64,000 nucleotides of DNA from the NCBI RefSeq assembly GCF_013359595.1, contig NZ_JABFMP010000001.1, positions 62,001 to 126,000 on the forward strand, given 5' to 3'. A program made the position numbers and the translations under genes. The notes beneath the pieces were generated by a model. That model saw nothing but the letters and a program-made list of their open reading frames with translations, was not told the origin of the DNA and did no database searches. Position 1 is the stretch's first letter, and each line of letters begins with the position of its first letter. Origin of the DNA: Pseudomonas sp. C1C7 (GTDB lineage: Bacteria; Pseudomonadota; Gammaproteobacteria; Pseudomonadales; Pseudomonadaceae). Shown here one piece after another: positions 56,075 through 64,000 of this stretch.

Positions 56075-56661
56075 GGTGTTACGTCTCCAGTGAATGCAAC
56101 TTCGATGCGCCCGTCCGGGCCGGGTCTTTTCAGGTTTGGGTCTGCCGGATCAATGCAGTCCATGTTGATGTTTGCCCCAGTGAAACCGGGCAAACCGTCC
56201 AGTTCCCATTCGTGCCAGGTCTCGGGCGGCTGATCCTCACGATTGCGACCGAGCTGGAACTCGGAGAAGAAAGTGAACTGGTAAACCACCCGGGCGCGGC
56301 TGATATGTAGCAGCGCCCCCTTGCCGTACTCGATTGGCGTGTACTCCGGAGCAGGCTCCCAGCCCACAAGGGAACGCCAGAGTTCGGCGCGAATATCGTG
56401 CAGAAGATCGTTATCCGCCTGGCCGCGCTCATCCGACGTGTCGAGCACAACCACCACGTTGAACTGGTCCGTGATGTCCTGGATGACGCCGGTCTGTATT
56501 TTGTTCGGGCTCGCTGCGTCGGCCGTGGCGATGACGTAGGCAGCAGGCAGCGGCAGCTGTGCGCTTTCCACTACCGCGTCCCAATCAATGCCACCGGCCA
56601 CACGACCAGCAAAGGTTGGACACGTCAGCCGCAGATGGGCAACGATGGGGTTCAGTTTCAT
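56071..56661 (-). CDS. Mu gp37-like tail terminator protein
   Basis: 196 residues: MKLNPIVAHLRLTCPTFAGR, AYVIATADAASPNKIQTGVI, DITDQFNVVVVLDTSDERGQ are typical of the gp37/DUF1834 minor tail family. ATG at 56661 is chosen over a longer open frame reaching 56787, since 20 bases before it lies the stop of the next gene. It probably closes the tail tube at the head end. Confidence 0.82.
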   Translation of the reverse strand: MKLNPIVAHLRLTCPTFAGRVAGGIDWDAVVESAQLPLPAAYVIATADAASPNKIQTGVIQDITDQFNVVVVLDTSDERGQADNDLLHDIRAELWRSLVGWEPAPEYTPIEYGKGALLHISRARVVYQFTFFSEFQLGRNREDQPPETWHEWELDGLPGFTGANINMDCIDPADPNLKRPGPDGRIEVAFTGDVTP

Positions 56662-56681
56662 GCGGGGTTCCGTGGAGGCGA

Positions 56682-57203
56682 TCAGCCCAGCGCGTTCGAG
56701 AACGCAGCGGAAAGAATCGATTGGACTTGCGAGGCCGAGTCCTGAAGGGCGTCGGCCATGTAGTTGTCGCGGGGTTTGATGCGCCACTCGCCGGCGGCAC
56801 GCTCGGCAACAGCAGCTGCGCGGATGCCAGCGGCACGACGATTGGATTTGCCCTTGCCCTTACCCGGCGCCAGCTTCCCGAGTTTCCTACCCTTCTTCAC
56901 CCCGTAGTGCAGGTAAGCCGGGTAGAACTCTTCCATCGCCGACGTTTTAGTCGGGGAAATGCGGACCAAGAAACCAGAACGGGAAACCTTATAGCTGACC
57001 GACTCGACTGTCGCTCCGGTGCGATTGACCGGGTAGCCTTCCTGGCCTTTGCCCAGCACAAGGTTCATCTGTGCGCGCTGGGTGATCAGGAGGCCGACTT
57101 TGCGCATCCCGGCCCGGATCTTTCGCTTATCAAAGGCATCGCGTTGGAAATTGTCGAAACCTTCGACGTGCAGGTAGCCGTCAATAGATGCGGAGTTAGA
57201 CAT
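56682..57203 (-). CDS. HK97 gp10-like head-tail protein
   Basis: 173 residues, with VKKGRKLGKLAPGKGKGKSN, a Lys/Gly-rich patch, and the preceding AYLHYGVKKG (the H-x-E/xxxG block of gp10-type neck proteins). ATG at 57203 (MSNSASIDGYLHVEG) is taken; it overlaps the adaptor gene by eight bases. Confidence 0.78.
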   Translation of the reverse strand: MSNSASIDGYLHVEGFDNFQRDAFDKRKIRAGMRKVGLLITQRAQMNLVLGKGQEGYPVNRTGATVESVSYKVSRSGFLVRISPTKTSAMEEFYPAYLHYGVKKGRKLGKLAPGKGKGKSNRRAAGIRAAAVAERAAGEWRIKPRDNYMADALQDSASQVQSILSAAFSNALG

Positions 57204-57597
57204 AGATGCCTCCACCCGATTGCGAAGGGCTGAGCTCTTCGACTTCAAGAAGAGTGAAAAGCCTTGAGTCGTTCATGTCCGCTGAGCGTTTGACTCGATA
57301 CAGCGGCGTGTCGGGAACAACCTCATAACCACCAGCAGCGACCGCACGCACATGCACTACTTCATGTGCATCAGTGATGCCTTTCAACAGCCGCATCGAA
57401 ATTCGGTGCGTGATTTTGACGTCGACCTGAACGCCATCCGTGTAAGCGGCGGTTCCAACCGGCTCTATCCGAGCCCATACCCCACGCAGAACCGAGAAAT
57501 TTGAATCCAGGCCCATATCGGAGGCTGGTGTGTCGGATCGTCGGCGCACCGCTACTCGGCGATTCAACTCACCGATTGCTGGTGGTCGATAACCCAT
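57196..57597 (-). CDS. Phage head-tail adaptor (SPP1 gp16-like)
   Basis: 133 residues of the Phage_H_T_join family: GELNRRVAVRRRSDTPASDM, VWARIEPVGTAAYTDGVQVD, and ITHRISMRLLKGITDAHEVV. Small beta-barrel neck protein. 16 bases separate it from the connector. Confidence 0.85.
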   Translation of the reverse strand: MGYRPPAIGELNRRVAVRRRSDTPASDMGLDSNFSVLRGVWARIEPVGTAAYTDGVQVDVKITHRISMRLLKGITDAHEVVHVRAVAAGGYEVVPDTPLYRVKRSADMNDSRLFTLLEVEELSPSQSGGGIYV

Positions 57598-57613
57598 TGC
57601 TCACCTCGATGTT

Positions 57614-57934
57614 CTAAATATTGAACCAACGATGGGGTTTCCACAGCGCAGTGGTCGCCATTGGCAATTCAGAGATTTGCGTTGTGCTGGAGATCACTGG
57701 CTCTCGGTAGACGTACCACTGACCGATAAGCAGCAAGGCGCCCTGCCTGATCGCATCGCTCATGATCAGCGCATTGCCGACAGGATCCGGAAGCCCCTCG
57801 CCTGGCGAAACCAACTTCCTGTTGGTCCAGGATTCGAAGGCGCTCAGGGCCGCATCCGTATAGCCCTGAATCAACTGATCCTCGTCGTCGTGATCGACCT
57901 TCAAATGGGCTTTCACGACAATGAGATCAATCAT
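57614..57934 (-). CDS. Head-tail connector (HK97 gp6-like)
   Basis: 106-residue helical protein that binds below the portal: VVKAHLKVDHDDEDQLIQGY, TDAALSAFESWTNRKLV, and AIRQGALLLIGQWYVYREPV, matching the gp6 gly-rich connector family. It overlaps the preceding gene by eight bases. Confidence 0.88.
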   Translation of the reverse strand: MIDLIVVKAHLKVDHDDEDQLIQGYTDAALSAFESWTNRKLVSPGEGLPDPVGNALIMSDAIRQGALLLIGQWYVYREPVISSTTQISELPMATTALWKPHRWFNI

Positions 57935-58208
57935 CGGTCGGCACCAAGGCTTGCAGTTCTGGCTTTTTCGCTGCCGGATCGAAAGCGATACCCTTCTGGG
58001 TCAGCCAAGCACGAAGGTCGTCGATCTTCATTTTCAGCGGATCAGTTTCGATACCGCCTTCGTCATCGAGCAATGTGGCAAACCCCAGATGCTCAACGGC
58101 GACCAGTGCGCAACGATCAGAAACCTCCTGCTCGCCGACTTCAATTTGAATAACTTCGTTGCCGTCCACCGCAAAGGGAAACGACTGTGTCACATTGATA
58201 ATTGGCAT
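57927..58208 (-). CDS. Small phage head protein with HeH/SAP-like C-terminus
   Basis: 93 residues. The N-terminal half is beta-rich (IINVTQSFPFAVDGNEVIQI), and the C-terminal DPLKMKIDDLRAWLTQKGIA resembles HeH/SAP nucleic-acid-binding helices as in Mu gpN-like (FluMu) proteins. Family uncertain; the position beside the capsid gene suggests a structural or DNA-contact role. Confidence 0.7.
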   Translation of the reverse strand: MPIINVTQSFPFAVDGNEVIQIEVGEQEVSDRCALVAVEHLGFATLLDDEGGIETDPLKMKIDDLRAWLTQKGIAFDPAAKKPELQALVPTDD

Positions 58209-58251
58209 GGTGCTCTCCTGCGGTCCGGGCGCCCGAAGACGCCCGCCACGA

Positions 58252-59454
58252 TTACGCAGCGCTGAGGGTCAGAACCTTCACGGCCTGGGAGTCGACCAGC
58301 ATGCCGCCGACGCGCTTGGTGGTGTAGAAGCCAACGTATGGCTTGTTGGTGTAGGGGTCGCGCAGCACGCGGGTACCGATACGGTCCACGATGGTGTAGG
58401 CACGCTTGAAGTCGCCGAATACGATGGCATTAGCGTCGACAGCGACATCGGGCATGTCTTCGTTTTCGACAATGCCATAACCCAGCAGACTCGAAGGTGC
58501 ACCAGCTTCAAGGCCCGGACGCCAGAGATAGTTGCCGTCGCTGTCCTTCAATTTGCGCGCATAGGCAACGGTCAGGTTGCCCATCATGAACTTGCCGTTA
58601 GCGCGATAGCCAGCCTTCAACGAGTGGATCAGGTCGATCAACTTGTCGCCATTGAAGGCGCCTGCAGCGCCCGAAACCAGCTTTTGCAGGGAGCCAAACG
58701 CGCGGACATCATCGGAAGTGGTCAGTAATGGGTATGCCAACAGACCTTTCGGCTTATTGGTGCCATTACCCAGGAGAAACGCATTGCCTTCCTTCTCGGA
58801 GAACTCACGAGCAACTTCTTCGTTCAGCCACGTTTCGGCATTAAAGAAAATGTCGTCCAGACTAGTTTGGGTGGCCTGAGGGTTGGAATAAATCTCGCCC
58901 ATGAAGGCTGAGATCTGCCCAAGGGTGGGCGTGCCAGTTGCAGGTCGCGCATCAGTTTCGCCAACCCAACCAGAACCCGCGCCGCCGAGACCGACCAGTC
59001 GCTTGTAGTCCGGCGAGCCGACCGTGATCTGATTGCAAACCTGGCGCATCGGCGAGGCATCGCGGAGCAGCTGGATGATGTTGCGGTCCATTTCTTCAGG
59101 CACCGCATAGCCTCCGTCTGCCTCGGTGCCGATCTGCAAGGCCTTGGCCTGCAGATCGCCCAGCCCGGTGTCGATGCCTTTACGAACGAACTGGAGAAAT
59201 GCGGTTTTGTGCTCACTGGCCTCTTTCGTGCCCGTGCCATCAGGACGCTTGAGCGCGAGCAACTCTTTTTCCAGGTTGCTCTTCAGTTCATCCAACTCGC
59301 CCAGCTTTTCGTTGAGCGTATCGACCTGACCGGACAACTTACCCTTTTCTTCTTCCAGGCCTTCGATACGTTTGTCGTTGGTTTTTTTGAACTCGTCGAA
59401 CTTCTTGCCCAGGGCTTCAGCGACGTCTTCGATGTCTTTCTTTTCCACAGCCAT
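58252..59454 (-). CDS. Major capsid protein, HK97 family
   Basis: 400 residues. An N-terminal coiled-coil delta domain (about residues 4-75, FDEFKKTNDKRIEGLEEEKG) is expected to be removed by the protease. The HK97 fold follows: EADGGYAVPEEMDRNIIQLL, PMRQVCNQITVGSPDYKRLV, and NAETWLNEEVAREFSEKEGN, then a C-terminal YTNKPYVGFYTTKRVGGML. ATG at 59454 avoids eight non-conserved upstream codons. Whether the capsid crosslinks is not visible. Confidence 0.94.
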   Translation of the reverse strand: MAVEKKDIEDVAEALGKKFDEFKKTNDKRIEGLEEEKGKLSGQVDTLNEKLGELDELKSNLEKELLALKRPDGTGTKEASEHKTAFLQFVRKGIDTGLGDLQAKALQIGTEADGGYAVPEEMDRNIIQLLRDASPMRQVCNQITVGSPDYKRLVGLGGAGSGWVGETDARPATGTPTLGQISAFMGEIYSNPQATQTSLDDIFFNAETWLNEEVAREFSEKEGNAFLLGNGTNKPKGLLAYPLLTTSDDVRAFGSLQKLVSGAAGAFNGDKLIDLIHSLKAGYRANGKFMMGNLTVAYARKLKDSDGNYLWRPGLEAGAPSSLLGYGIVENEDMPDVAVDANAIVFGDFKRAYTIVDRIGTRVLRDPYTNKPYVGFYTTKRVGGMLVDSQAVKVLTLSAA

Positions 59455-59464
59455 GAGAGGCTCC

Positions 59465-60124
59465 TTACATTCGATCAATCAGGGATTTGAGGGATTGCAG
59501 TACGTCGTCGGCATCCGCCTCTCGCGGTGAAACTGCGCCGTAGCCCTTAGCCATGAAGGCCTTGGCTTGGGAGCCGGAAAACCCAACCTCTCGAAGGGCT
59601 CGCTCCACTTTGCTGGGCGGCGGGGTTTCGCCGCGGGCCAACAGAGATTTCACATCGGTGATCCGGGCTTCGTCGTTGGCTGGGAAGGTGACCGGGGATA
59701 CCTCCCACAGATCGATTGCCTTCAGCAGCCAAATGCCCTTTTCCTTGTCATAGTCGTAGCCGCCGTCCTCGAGCATGTAGCCGATGGATAGTCCGGTAAG
59801 ACTTCCTGCTTTCATGTGCCCGTGCGCGCGCTTGGCCAGCGGATCCGCCTCTACCAGAAGACGGCCTTTGACATACAGGCCGACGTCGTCCTCTCGCATT
59901 TCGGTGTAGATGCCGATCGGCTCGCTCATGTTGTGCTGCCAGAGCATCGCCGGCAGGCGGCCTTTTTCCTTCCACCTGGCAAGACTTGCCGCGAACGCGC
60001 CGCGCACAACAACGTCGCTGTAGCTATCGACGACTCCGAACACGGACCCGTAGCCTTCGAACTCGCCGCTGTCGCTGACCGACTTGATGGTCAGCGGCAC
60101 GTCAAGACGCTGTTTTGTCTGCAT
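59465..60124 (-). CDS. Prohead protease, HK97 family
   Basis: 219-residue serine protease (family U35/S78) that cleaves scaffold from the capsid. It shows the fold start EFEGYGSVFGVVDSYSDVVV, the catalytic His in MLWQHNMSEPIG, and the catalytic Ser in MKAGSLTGLSIGY. It overlaps the portal stop by 23 bases. Confidence 0.93.
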   Translation of the reverse strand: MQTKQRLDVPLTIKSVSDSGEFEGYGSVFGVVDSYSDVVVRGAFAASLARWKEKGRLPAMLWQHNMSEPIGIYTEMREDDVGLYVKGRLLVEADPLAKRAHGHMKAGSLTGLSIGYMLEDGGYDYDKEKGIWLLKAIDLWEVSPVTFPANDEARITDVKSLLARGETPPPSKVERALREVGFSGSQAKAFMAKGYGAVSPREADADDVLQSLKSLIDRM

Positions 60125-61313
60125 CGTCGGCAGCCTCTGGTTTGGTCGTCATGTTCATTGGGGTGAGGTAGATGTCGCCGCCTTCTCGGGGATTCTCATC
60201 TTCCAGCTCGCGGCAATCGTTGGGACTCAAAATCCCCCACTGGATGCCCTTGCCATAGGACTCATACCGCCCCTTCAGGTCGCCACGCATAAGGGCGCCC
60301 GCGTTGAATTTGGCGTAATGGGTCAGACGGTCTTTCTCATTGAGCAGGCCGACTTGGATTCGGTGCTCGATGCGGGTCATGATCGGAACCAGCGAGTAGT
60401 TCACGAAACTCATGCCCATGTGTTCAATGTTGTTGAGCGTCATTTTTTCCATGCTGGCCACCAAGTGAGGCGGCACACGGAACAGACCGCAGATTTGCGA
60501 TTCGGTCAGTTTCTTCGACTCAATGAACTGAGTGTCCTGAGCGTTCAGACTGATCGGCTTCCAGTCCAGGCCCATCTCCAGGATCATGGGTTTGTAGGCA
60601 TTCGCCACACCCATGTGCTCGCCTTGAAATTGCGTCTTCAAGCGATCGAAAGCGGCATCAGTTAACTGCTCGGAAGTCGAGAGCACCCCGCTAGCAACAG
60701 CCCCATTGGTAAAAAGCTTGGCCGCGTGAGCATCCATGGCCTGCCCTAAGCCGAGCGCTTGGCGCGCATAAGCAATGGGGTTCAATCCGTTCAGGCCATC
60801 CAGCGTGAACAGCCGGACATGCCAAATCTCGTCCTGAGTGAGGACTTTCGCACCGGACTTGAAGTTGACTGCGTACTCCACCGTCCAGTCATCTTTGAGC
60901 TTGGGGGTAACGATGTCAGGGTTGAGCGGAAGGAGCTCTACCACGTTGCCAAGCGCCTTGACCTTGTATGCGTAAAAGTTGCCTCGGAGACAGAGACACA
61001 CCACCAGCAACTCCCAGAACTCCTGGGCGGTCATGTAGCTGTTCGGCGCCATTGTGATTAGGGGGTAGAGCCGATGCGAAGTAGCCGGCAAACGGACTCG
61101 ACCTGTTTGCTTCAGCAGCCGGCAAGGCAGCATCCCCATTGACTCGGCCAGCACCCTCACGCAGTTGAATACAACCAGCTGCTGCAGGGCGCTCGTGGTG
61201 GTAACACGCTGGCCAGCATTGCTTTCGTATCCTGCGCCCAACGCCTGGGCCAGCTTCTCCGGCGTATCGACTACTTGAGCGCTCCCTTTTCTACCTAGGA
61301 GTGAACGAAGCAT
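60102..61313 (-). CDS. Phage portal protein, HK97 family
   Basis: 403 residues forming the DNA gate at the head vertex. Blocks are VFNCVRVLAESMGMLPCRLL, the LPLNPDIVTPKLKDD region, TLDGLNGLNPIAYARQALGL, and FRVPPHLVASMEKMTLNNIE. ATG at 61313 overlaps the preceding small gene stop (TGATG). The longer open frame to 61406 is less likely. Confidence 0.94.
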   Translation of the reverse strand: MLRSLLGRKGSAQVVDTPEKLAQALGAGYESNAGQRVTTTSALQQLVVFNCVRVLAESMGMLPCRLLKQTGRVRLPATSHRLYPLITMAPNSYMTAQEFWELLVVCLCLRGNFYAYKVKALGNVVELLPLNPDIVTPKLKDDWTVEYAVNFKSGAKVLTQDEIWHVRLFTLDGLNGLNPIAYARQALGLGQAMDAHAAKLFTNGAVASGVLSTSEQLTDAAFDRLKTQFQGEHMGVANAYKPMILEMGLDWKPISLNAQDTQFIESKKLTESQICGLFRVPPHLVASMEKMTLNNIEHMGMSFVNYSLVPIMTRIEHRIQVGLLNEKDRLTHYAKFNAGALMRGDLKGRYESYGKGIQWGILSPNDCRELEDENPREGGDIYLTPMNMTTKPEAADDADKTAS

Positions 61314-61504
61314 CAGCGGCCACCCCGCACTATCGAAACAACGGACAGCGCAATCAGGAGCGACCCACAGACACTTAACGCCAACGGTTCGCCCATCCAT
61401 GCCCAAAGCCCGCGCGTCAGCAGGGCCAACCCAAGAACGCCGACGAGATCGGGCAACGCTTCTTTGAGCGCCTCCAGCTTAGGAGCCTTGATTTCTTCGG
61501 TCAT
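61313..61504 (-). CDS. Small phage membrane protein
   Basis: 63 residues with two hydrophobic segments ([17 protein letters not shown] and [17 protein letters not shown]) after a charged start, ending VRGGR. Tight overlaps with terminase (four bases) and portal (one base) show it is a real member of the operon. Similar small two-helix proteins occur between terminase and portal in HK97-like phages; function unknown. It could be holin-like, but its site is not a lysis cassette. Confidence 0.7.
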   Translation of the reverse strand: MTEEIKAPKLEALKEALPDLVGVLGLALLTRGLWAWMGEPLALSVCGSLLIALSVVSIVRGGR

Positions 61505-63228
61505 AGGGTGCGAATTCCGTGTTTGGAAATGTGATCTGAAAGGGTGTCATCTGGATGCAGATTTGCCAGAACCCGCCCAATAGCCATGATTAGCGCGACG
61601 GCACCGTCGATCTTGTTGTCATCGCCCTGCTTGATTGGGCGAACAACGTCATCGTTGCCCGGCAGGTACTTGGCAATAACGTTCGCAATGCACCAGGTCA
61701 TGATCGGATTACCGTCATGATGAAACCGGCCGGCGGTGATGGCCGCCTCCAGCTCTTTCATGGGGTCCGACATGTTGGTGTAGTTCTGCGTGATTGTGAT
61801 CGGGGTAAAGCCTTCGTCGTCGAGATCGTGGCTCAGGCCCGTAGCGCCGTGGGGGTCAATCGGGGACTCCCGCAACGGTGCGTGATGATTGGCCTCTTTT
61901 GTGTCCTCGAGGATCTCGCGGTAGTCGATCTCGGCGCCGTCGGTGACCTCCAAATGCCCGGAGTTGATCCATGCCTGGAATCGCTCCGACATACGCTTGT
62001 TGTCGGTGTTGTAGGCGGTGTCGTAAGGCACCCAAAACTTTGGAGCCACGCTGTAGTAATGGGTTTTTCCGTCGATGTCGCGCCAGAACAGACGCGCCCG
62101 TGAGTTCATGTCCAGCTTTCGCGCCAGGTCGAAACCGGCATTCCATTCCTGACCCTCGAACTGCTCGAGTGTCAGCGTGGTGTCTTCGCAGGACTTCCAG
62201 TCTTCCATGTTGAAGAAGCCGGCCTTCGCGCTCACCCACAAGTTCAGATGCTTCGTTTTGAACGTGTTGGTAAATCGGGCCGAGCGTATCGCCCGCGCCT
62301 GCTGACTCTCCAGATATTCTTGGAACACCGACACGCCGTGGTTCGGATTGGCCTTGGCCAGCATCTTCGGATCGGTCCAATCGTCACCCTCATCAAGGGT
62401 CCAGATCCAACCGAACAGCTCCTCATCCGGCACAGTGCCTTCGAGCATTTCGATGACTTGCCGACGCTTGTCGTAGCACGGCCCCTCGATATCGGCGCCG
62501 GCGGTGGTGATGATGAACATCAGCGGCTGCCGCCGGGCGCCCATGCCGGTGAGCATGGTGTCGTACTGGGCTGATGTCGGGTGCTCGTGGTATTCGTCGA
62601 CGATCGCGCAGCTGGGTGAAGCGCCGTCGCCCGGGTTGCCGATCAGCGGCTCGAAGCGACTGAAGTCGGACGGGATGTTCATGTTCGAGGCATTCACCTC
62701 GATACCCGCAGCCTGTACCAGCATTGGCGACTTGCTCACCATCAACTTGGCTGGCCGGAATACTTCCCACGCCTGCTTCTCCGTGGTTGCGCCAGAGTAG
62801 ACCTCGGCGCCGAACTCACCGTCGGCTACGAACATGCTGATGCCAACACCACCGGCCACCACGGACTTGCCGTTCTTGCGCGGTACTTCCCAATAGCTTT
62901 CGCGGAATCGGCGGTGACCGCCCTTCTTCTTGACCCAGCCAAAGGTGACGGCCAGGCCGAACAGCTGCCATGGCTCCAGGGTGATCAGTTGACGCTTGAA
63001 CGCCCATTCACCTTTGGTGTGCGGCAGTAGCTGAATCAGCTTCAGTTTCTTCTCGGCCTTCGCCGGATCAAATTTGAAGCGGTAGCCACGCTTGCGACTC
63101 GCGGCCAAGTCGTCGAAATGACGCTGTACCGCCTGGTGAATGTAGCGGCAGGCCGGGACCTTTCCACGCAGCAACGACCGACCCCACGCCATCGCCTTGT
63201 CGACGTTGGGGTGCAGGGCTTTTGTCAT
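61501..63228 (-). CDS. Terminase large subunit
   Basis: 575-residue packaging ATPase and nuclease. The ATPase has a deviant Walker A ([15 protein letters not shown]), Walker B with catalytic Glu ([11 protein letters not shown]), and coupling motif FIITTAG; the nuclease has [10 protein letters not shown] and the [14 protein letters not shown] end of the TerL family (Terminase_1, YmfN type). It begins immediately after the small subunit stop. Confidence 0.95.
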   Translation of the reverse strand: MTKALHPNVDKAMAWGRSLLRGKVPACRYIHQAVQRHFDDLAASRKRGYRFKFDPAKAEKKLKLIQLLPHTKGEWAFKRQLITLEPWQLFGLAVTFGWVKKKGGHRRFRESYWEVPRKNGKSVVAGGVGISMFVADGEFGAEVYSGATTEKQAWEVFRPAKLMVSKSPMLVQAAGIEVNASNMNIPSDFSRFEPLIGNPGDGASPSCAIVDEYHEHPTSAQYDTMLTGMGARRQPLMFIITTAGADIEGPCYDKRRQVIEMLEGTVPDEELFGWIWTLDEGDDWTDPKMLAKANPNHGVSVFQEYLESQQARAIRSARFTNTFKTKHLNLWVSAKAGFFNMEDWKSCEDTTLTLEQFEGQEWNAGFDLARKLDMNSRARLFWRDIDGKTHYYSVAPKFWVPYDTAYNTDNKRMSERFQAWINSGHLEVTDGAEIDYREILEDTKEANHHAPLRESPIDPHGATGLSHDLDDEGFTPITITQNYTNMSDPMKELEAAITAGRFHHDGNPIMTWCIANVIAKYLPGNDDVVRPIKQGDDNKIDGAVALIMAIGRVLANLHPDDTLSDHISKHGIRTL

Positions 63229-63714
63229 TTATGAGCTCAGTAGTTGGGCGAATTCGTTGGTGGCTTTGTCCTTGTTGCCGCCTATCAGCCGGGTTCGGCT
63301 CGACGGGTCCAGGCCCAGCAGCGATCCGAAAGTCACCATCTGGCGCATCGTTTCGTTGGCCGCAGTCAGCGCGGGATTCTTCACCGGCCCACCGGTCGCG
63401 CCGGCCACAACAATTCCGTTTTCCCTTATCGACTCCTGTGCCATACGCCAGTTGTCATAGGCGGTGCAGAAGGCCTCGACGTTGTGCAGGTCAGTGAGAG
63501 CCACGACGTTCTCGCGCAGCAACTCGGGAAGAATCATTTTCCACATAACGGCGGCGCGCTCGCTCAACCACTCCGGCGGATCAACGTCAGTGATCTTTGA
63601 GAACTCAGGCTCAGCAGTATTGAGCGCACGCTTACCTGGGTTACCGGCGAGCTGTTTCTTGGCCGTCGGCTTGGGTTTGCGACCACGGCCGGCGACCGTG
63701 GCGGTGCCTCCCAT
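63229..63714 (-). CDS. Terminase small subunit, P27 family
   Basis: 161-residue DNA-recognition subunit. The N-terminus is basic (GRGRKPKPTAKKQLAGNPGK), and the body shows PPEWLSERAAVMWKMILPEL and KNPALTAANETMRQMVTFGS LLGLDPSSRTRL (given in parts), the P27 signature. The stop lies right at the terL start. P27-type terminases usually go with cohesive-end packaging. Confidence 0.93.
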   Translation of the reverse strand: MGGTATVAGRGRKPKPTAKKQLAGNPGKRALNTAEPEFSKITDVDPPEWLSERAAVMWKMILPELLRENVVALTDLHNVEAFCTAYDNWRMAQESIRENGIVVAGATGGPVKNPALTAANETMRQMVTFGSLLGLDPSSRTRLIGGNKDKATNEFAQLLSS

Positions 63715-63801
63715 CGCGCAACTCCTGAATTTTTAATTTCGCGGGTGTAAGAAAACGATTGGGCGGACGGTCTAGAAGAAAAAACCTCCAGACTTTTGAC
63801 C

Positions 63802-63837
63802 CTCCCCCTCGGGGGTGTGACGTGCCACACCGGGGAG
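63802..63837. other. Nested inverted repeats between terminase and HNH genes (possible cos)
   Basis: CTCCCC (63802) pairs with GGGGAG (63832); inside are CCCCC/GGGGG and GGTGTG-ACGTGC-CACACC. The 36 bases lie in the 164-base gap between the HNH gene and terS, where cos sites of this phage type commonly lie. Next to it on the minus strand is GGAGGTTTTTTC, so it could also be a terminator region. Confidence 0.4.
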
Positions 63838-63878
63838 TTGGCGTGCCTCAAGCCTTCGTGGCACGCGATTGACGTGCT

Positions 63879-64000
63879 TCATCCTCTGCCGTGGCCGCCC
63901 CGTGCATTGCCCCAGCCGCCGTCCTCGCGTGCGGTCTTCGAGCTGTGACAGCTGTGGCACAGCGACTGCCAGTTGCTCCGATCCCAGAACAGGGCCATGT
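63879..64000 (-). CDS. HNH endonuclease, C-terminal part (cut by window edge)
   Basis: The last 39 or more codons read ALFWDRSNWQSLCHSCHSSK then TAREDGGWGNARGGHGRG and stop at 63879. WQSLCHSCHSSKTA is the second half of the HNH motif with the zinc CxxC pair. Phage HNH enzymes beside terminase assist cos cleavage and packaging. The start is beyond 64000; the visible ATG at 63998 is probably internal. Confidence 0.85.
   Translation of the reverse strand, partial: MALFWDRSNWQSLCHSCHSSKTAREDGGWGNARGGHGRG

Overview
The window is chromosomal DNA of a Pseudomonas, most likely of the P. fluorescens group. The gene order rpoS-nlpD-pcm-surE-truD-ispF, ftsB-eno-kdsA-pyrG, accA-dnaE-rnhB-lpxBA-fabZ-lpxD-skp-bamA-rseP-dxr-cdsA-uppS-frr-pyrH-tsf-rpsB and map-glnD-dapC is the one known from pseudomonads. 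The GC-rich codon use and the GGAGCGGGC-type REP repeats fit the same group. Identities below come from reading protein motifs; no database search was possible.

Positions 1-33581 are almost one long leftward block of housekeeping genes. They cover stress sigma factor and repair (rpoS start, nlpD, pcm, surE), tRNA modification (truD, tilS), non-mevalonate isoprenoid synthesis (ispF, ispD, dxr, uppS), formaldehyde detoxification (fghA, adhC, with a divergent LysR gene), glycolysis (eno), KDO and lipid A synthesis (kdsA, lpxB, lpxA, lpxD), fatty acid synthesis (accA, fabZ), replication (dnaE, rnhB), outer membrane assembly (skp, bamA, rseP), phospholipid synthesis (cdsA), and translation or nucleotide genes (frr, pyrH, tsf, rpsB, pyrG). 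Many genes overlap by 1-4 bases, so much of the block is translationally coupled. From 33956 to 38748 map, glnD and dapC run rightward, followed by a leftward CPA1-type sodium/proton antiporter.

Positions 40503-41824 form a junction zone. It holds a solo REP, a potentially structured RNA, a small membrane-protein gene, an orphan 3' end of a tmRNA-like gene (a typical phage attachment sequence) with a terminator-like hairpin, repeats that could be integrase arm sites, a 76-base stem element, and a LexA box in front of a small coiled-coil gene.

Positions 41825-64000 are the left part of a tailed-phage prophage. Its late genes run leftward in the order HNH endonuclease, small and large terminase, portal, prohead protease, HK97-type capsid, connectors, then Mu-type contractile tail genes (sheath, tube, chaperone with a -1 frameshift, tape measure, baseplate, spike), a glycine-rich tail fibre with its chaperone, and a lysis cassette (GH19 endolysin, Rz, nested Rz1). 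An HK97-type head on a Mu-type tail is the SfV-like mosaic. One rightward gene between fibre and lysis genes encodes a membrane O-acyltransferase with an SGNH domain, a likely surface-altering (lysogenic conversion) gene. Integrase, repressor and replication genes are not in the window and would be expected beyond 64000.

The most unusual signals are in the junction zone and prophage: the SOS-controlled coiled-coil gene, the misoriented tmRNA fragment, the unexplained structured elements, and the acyltransferase paired with a Gly-rich receptor-binding fibre.
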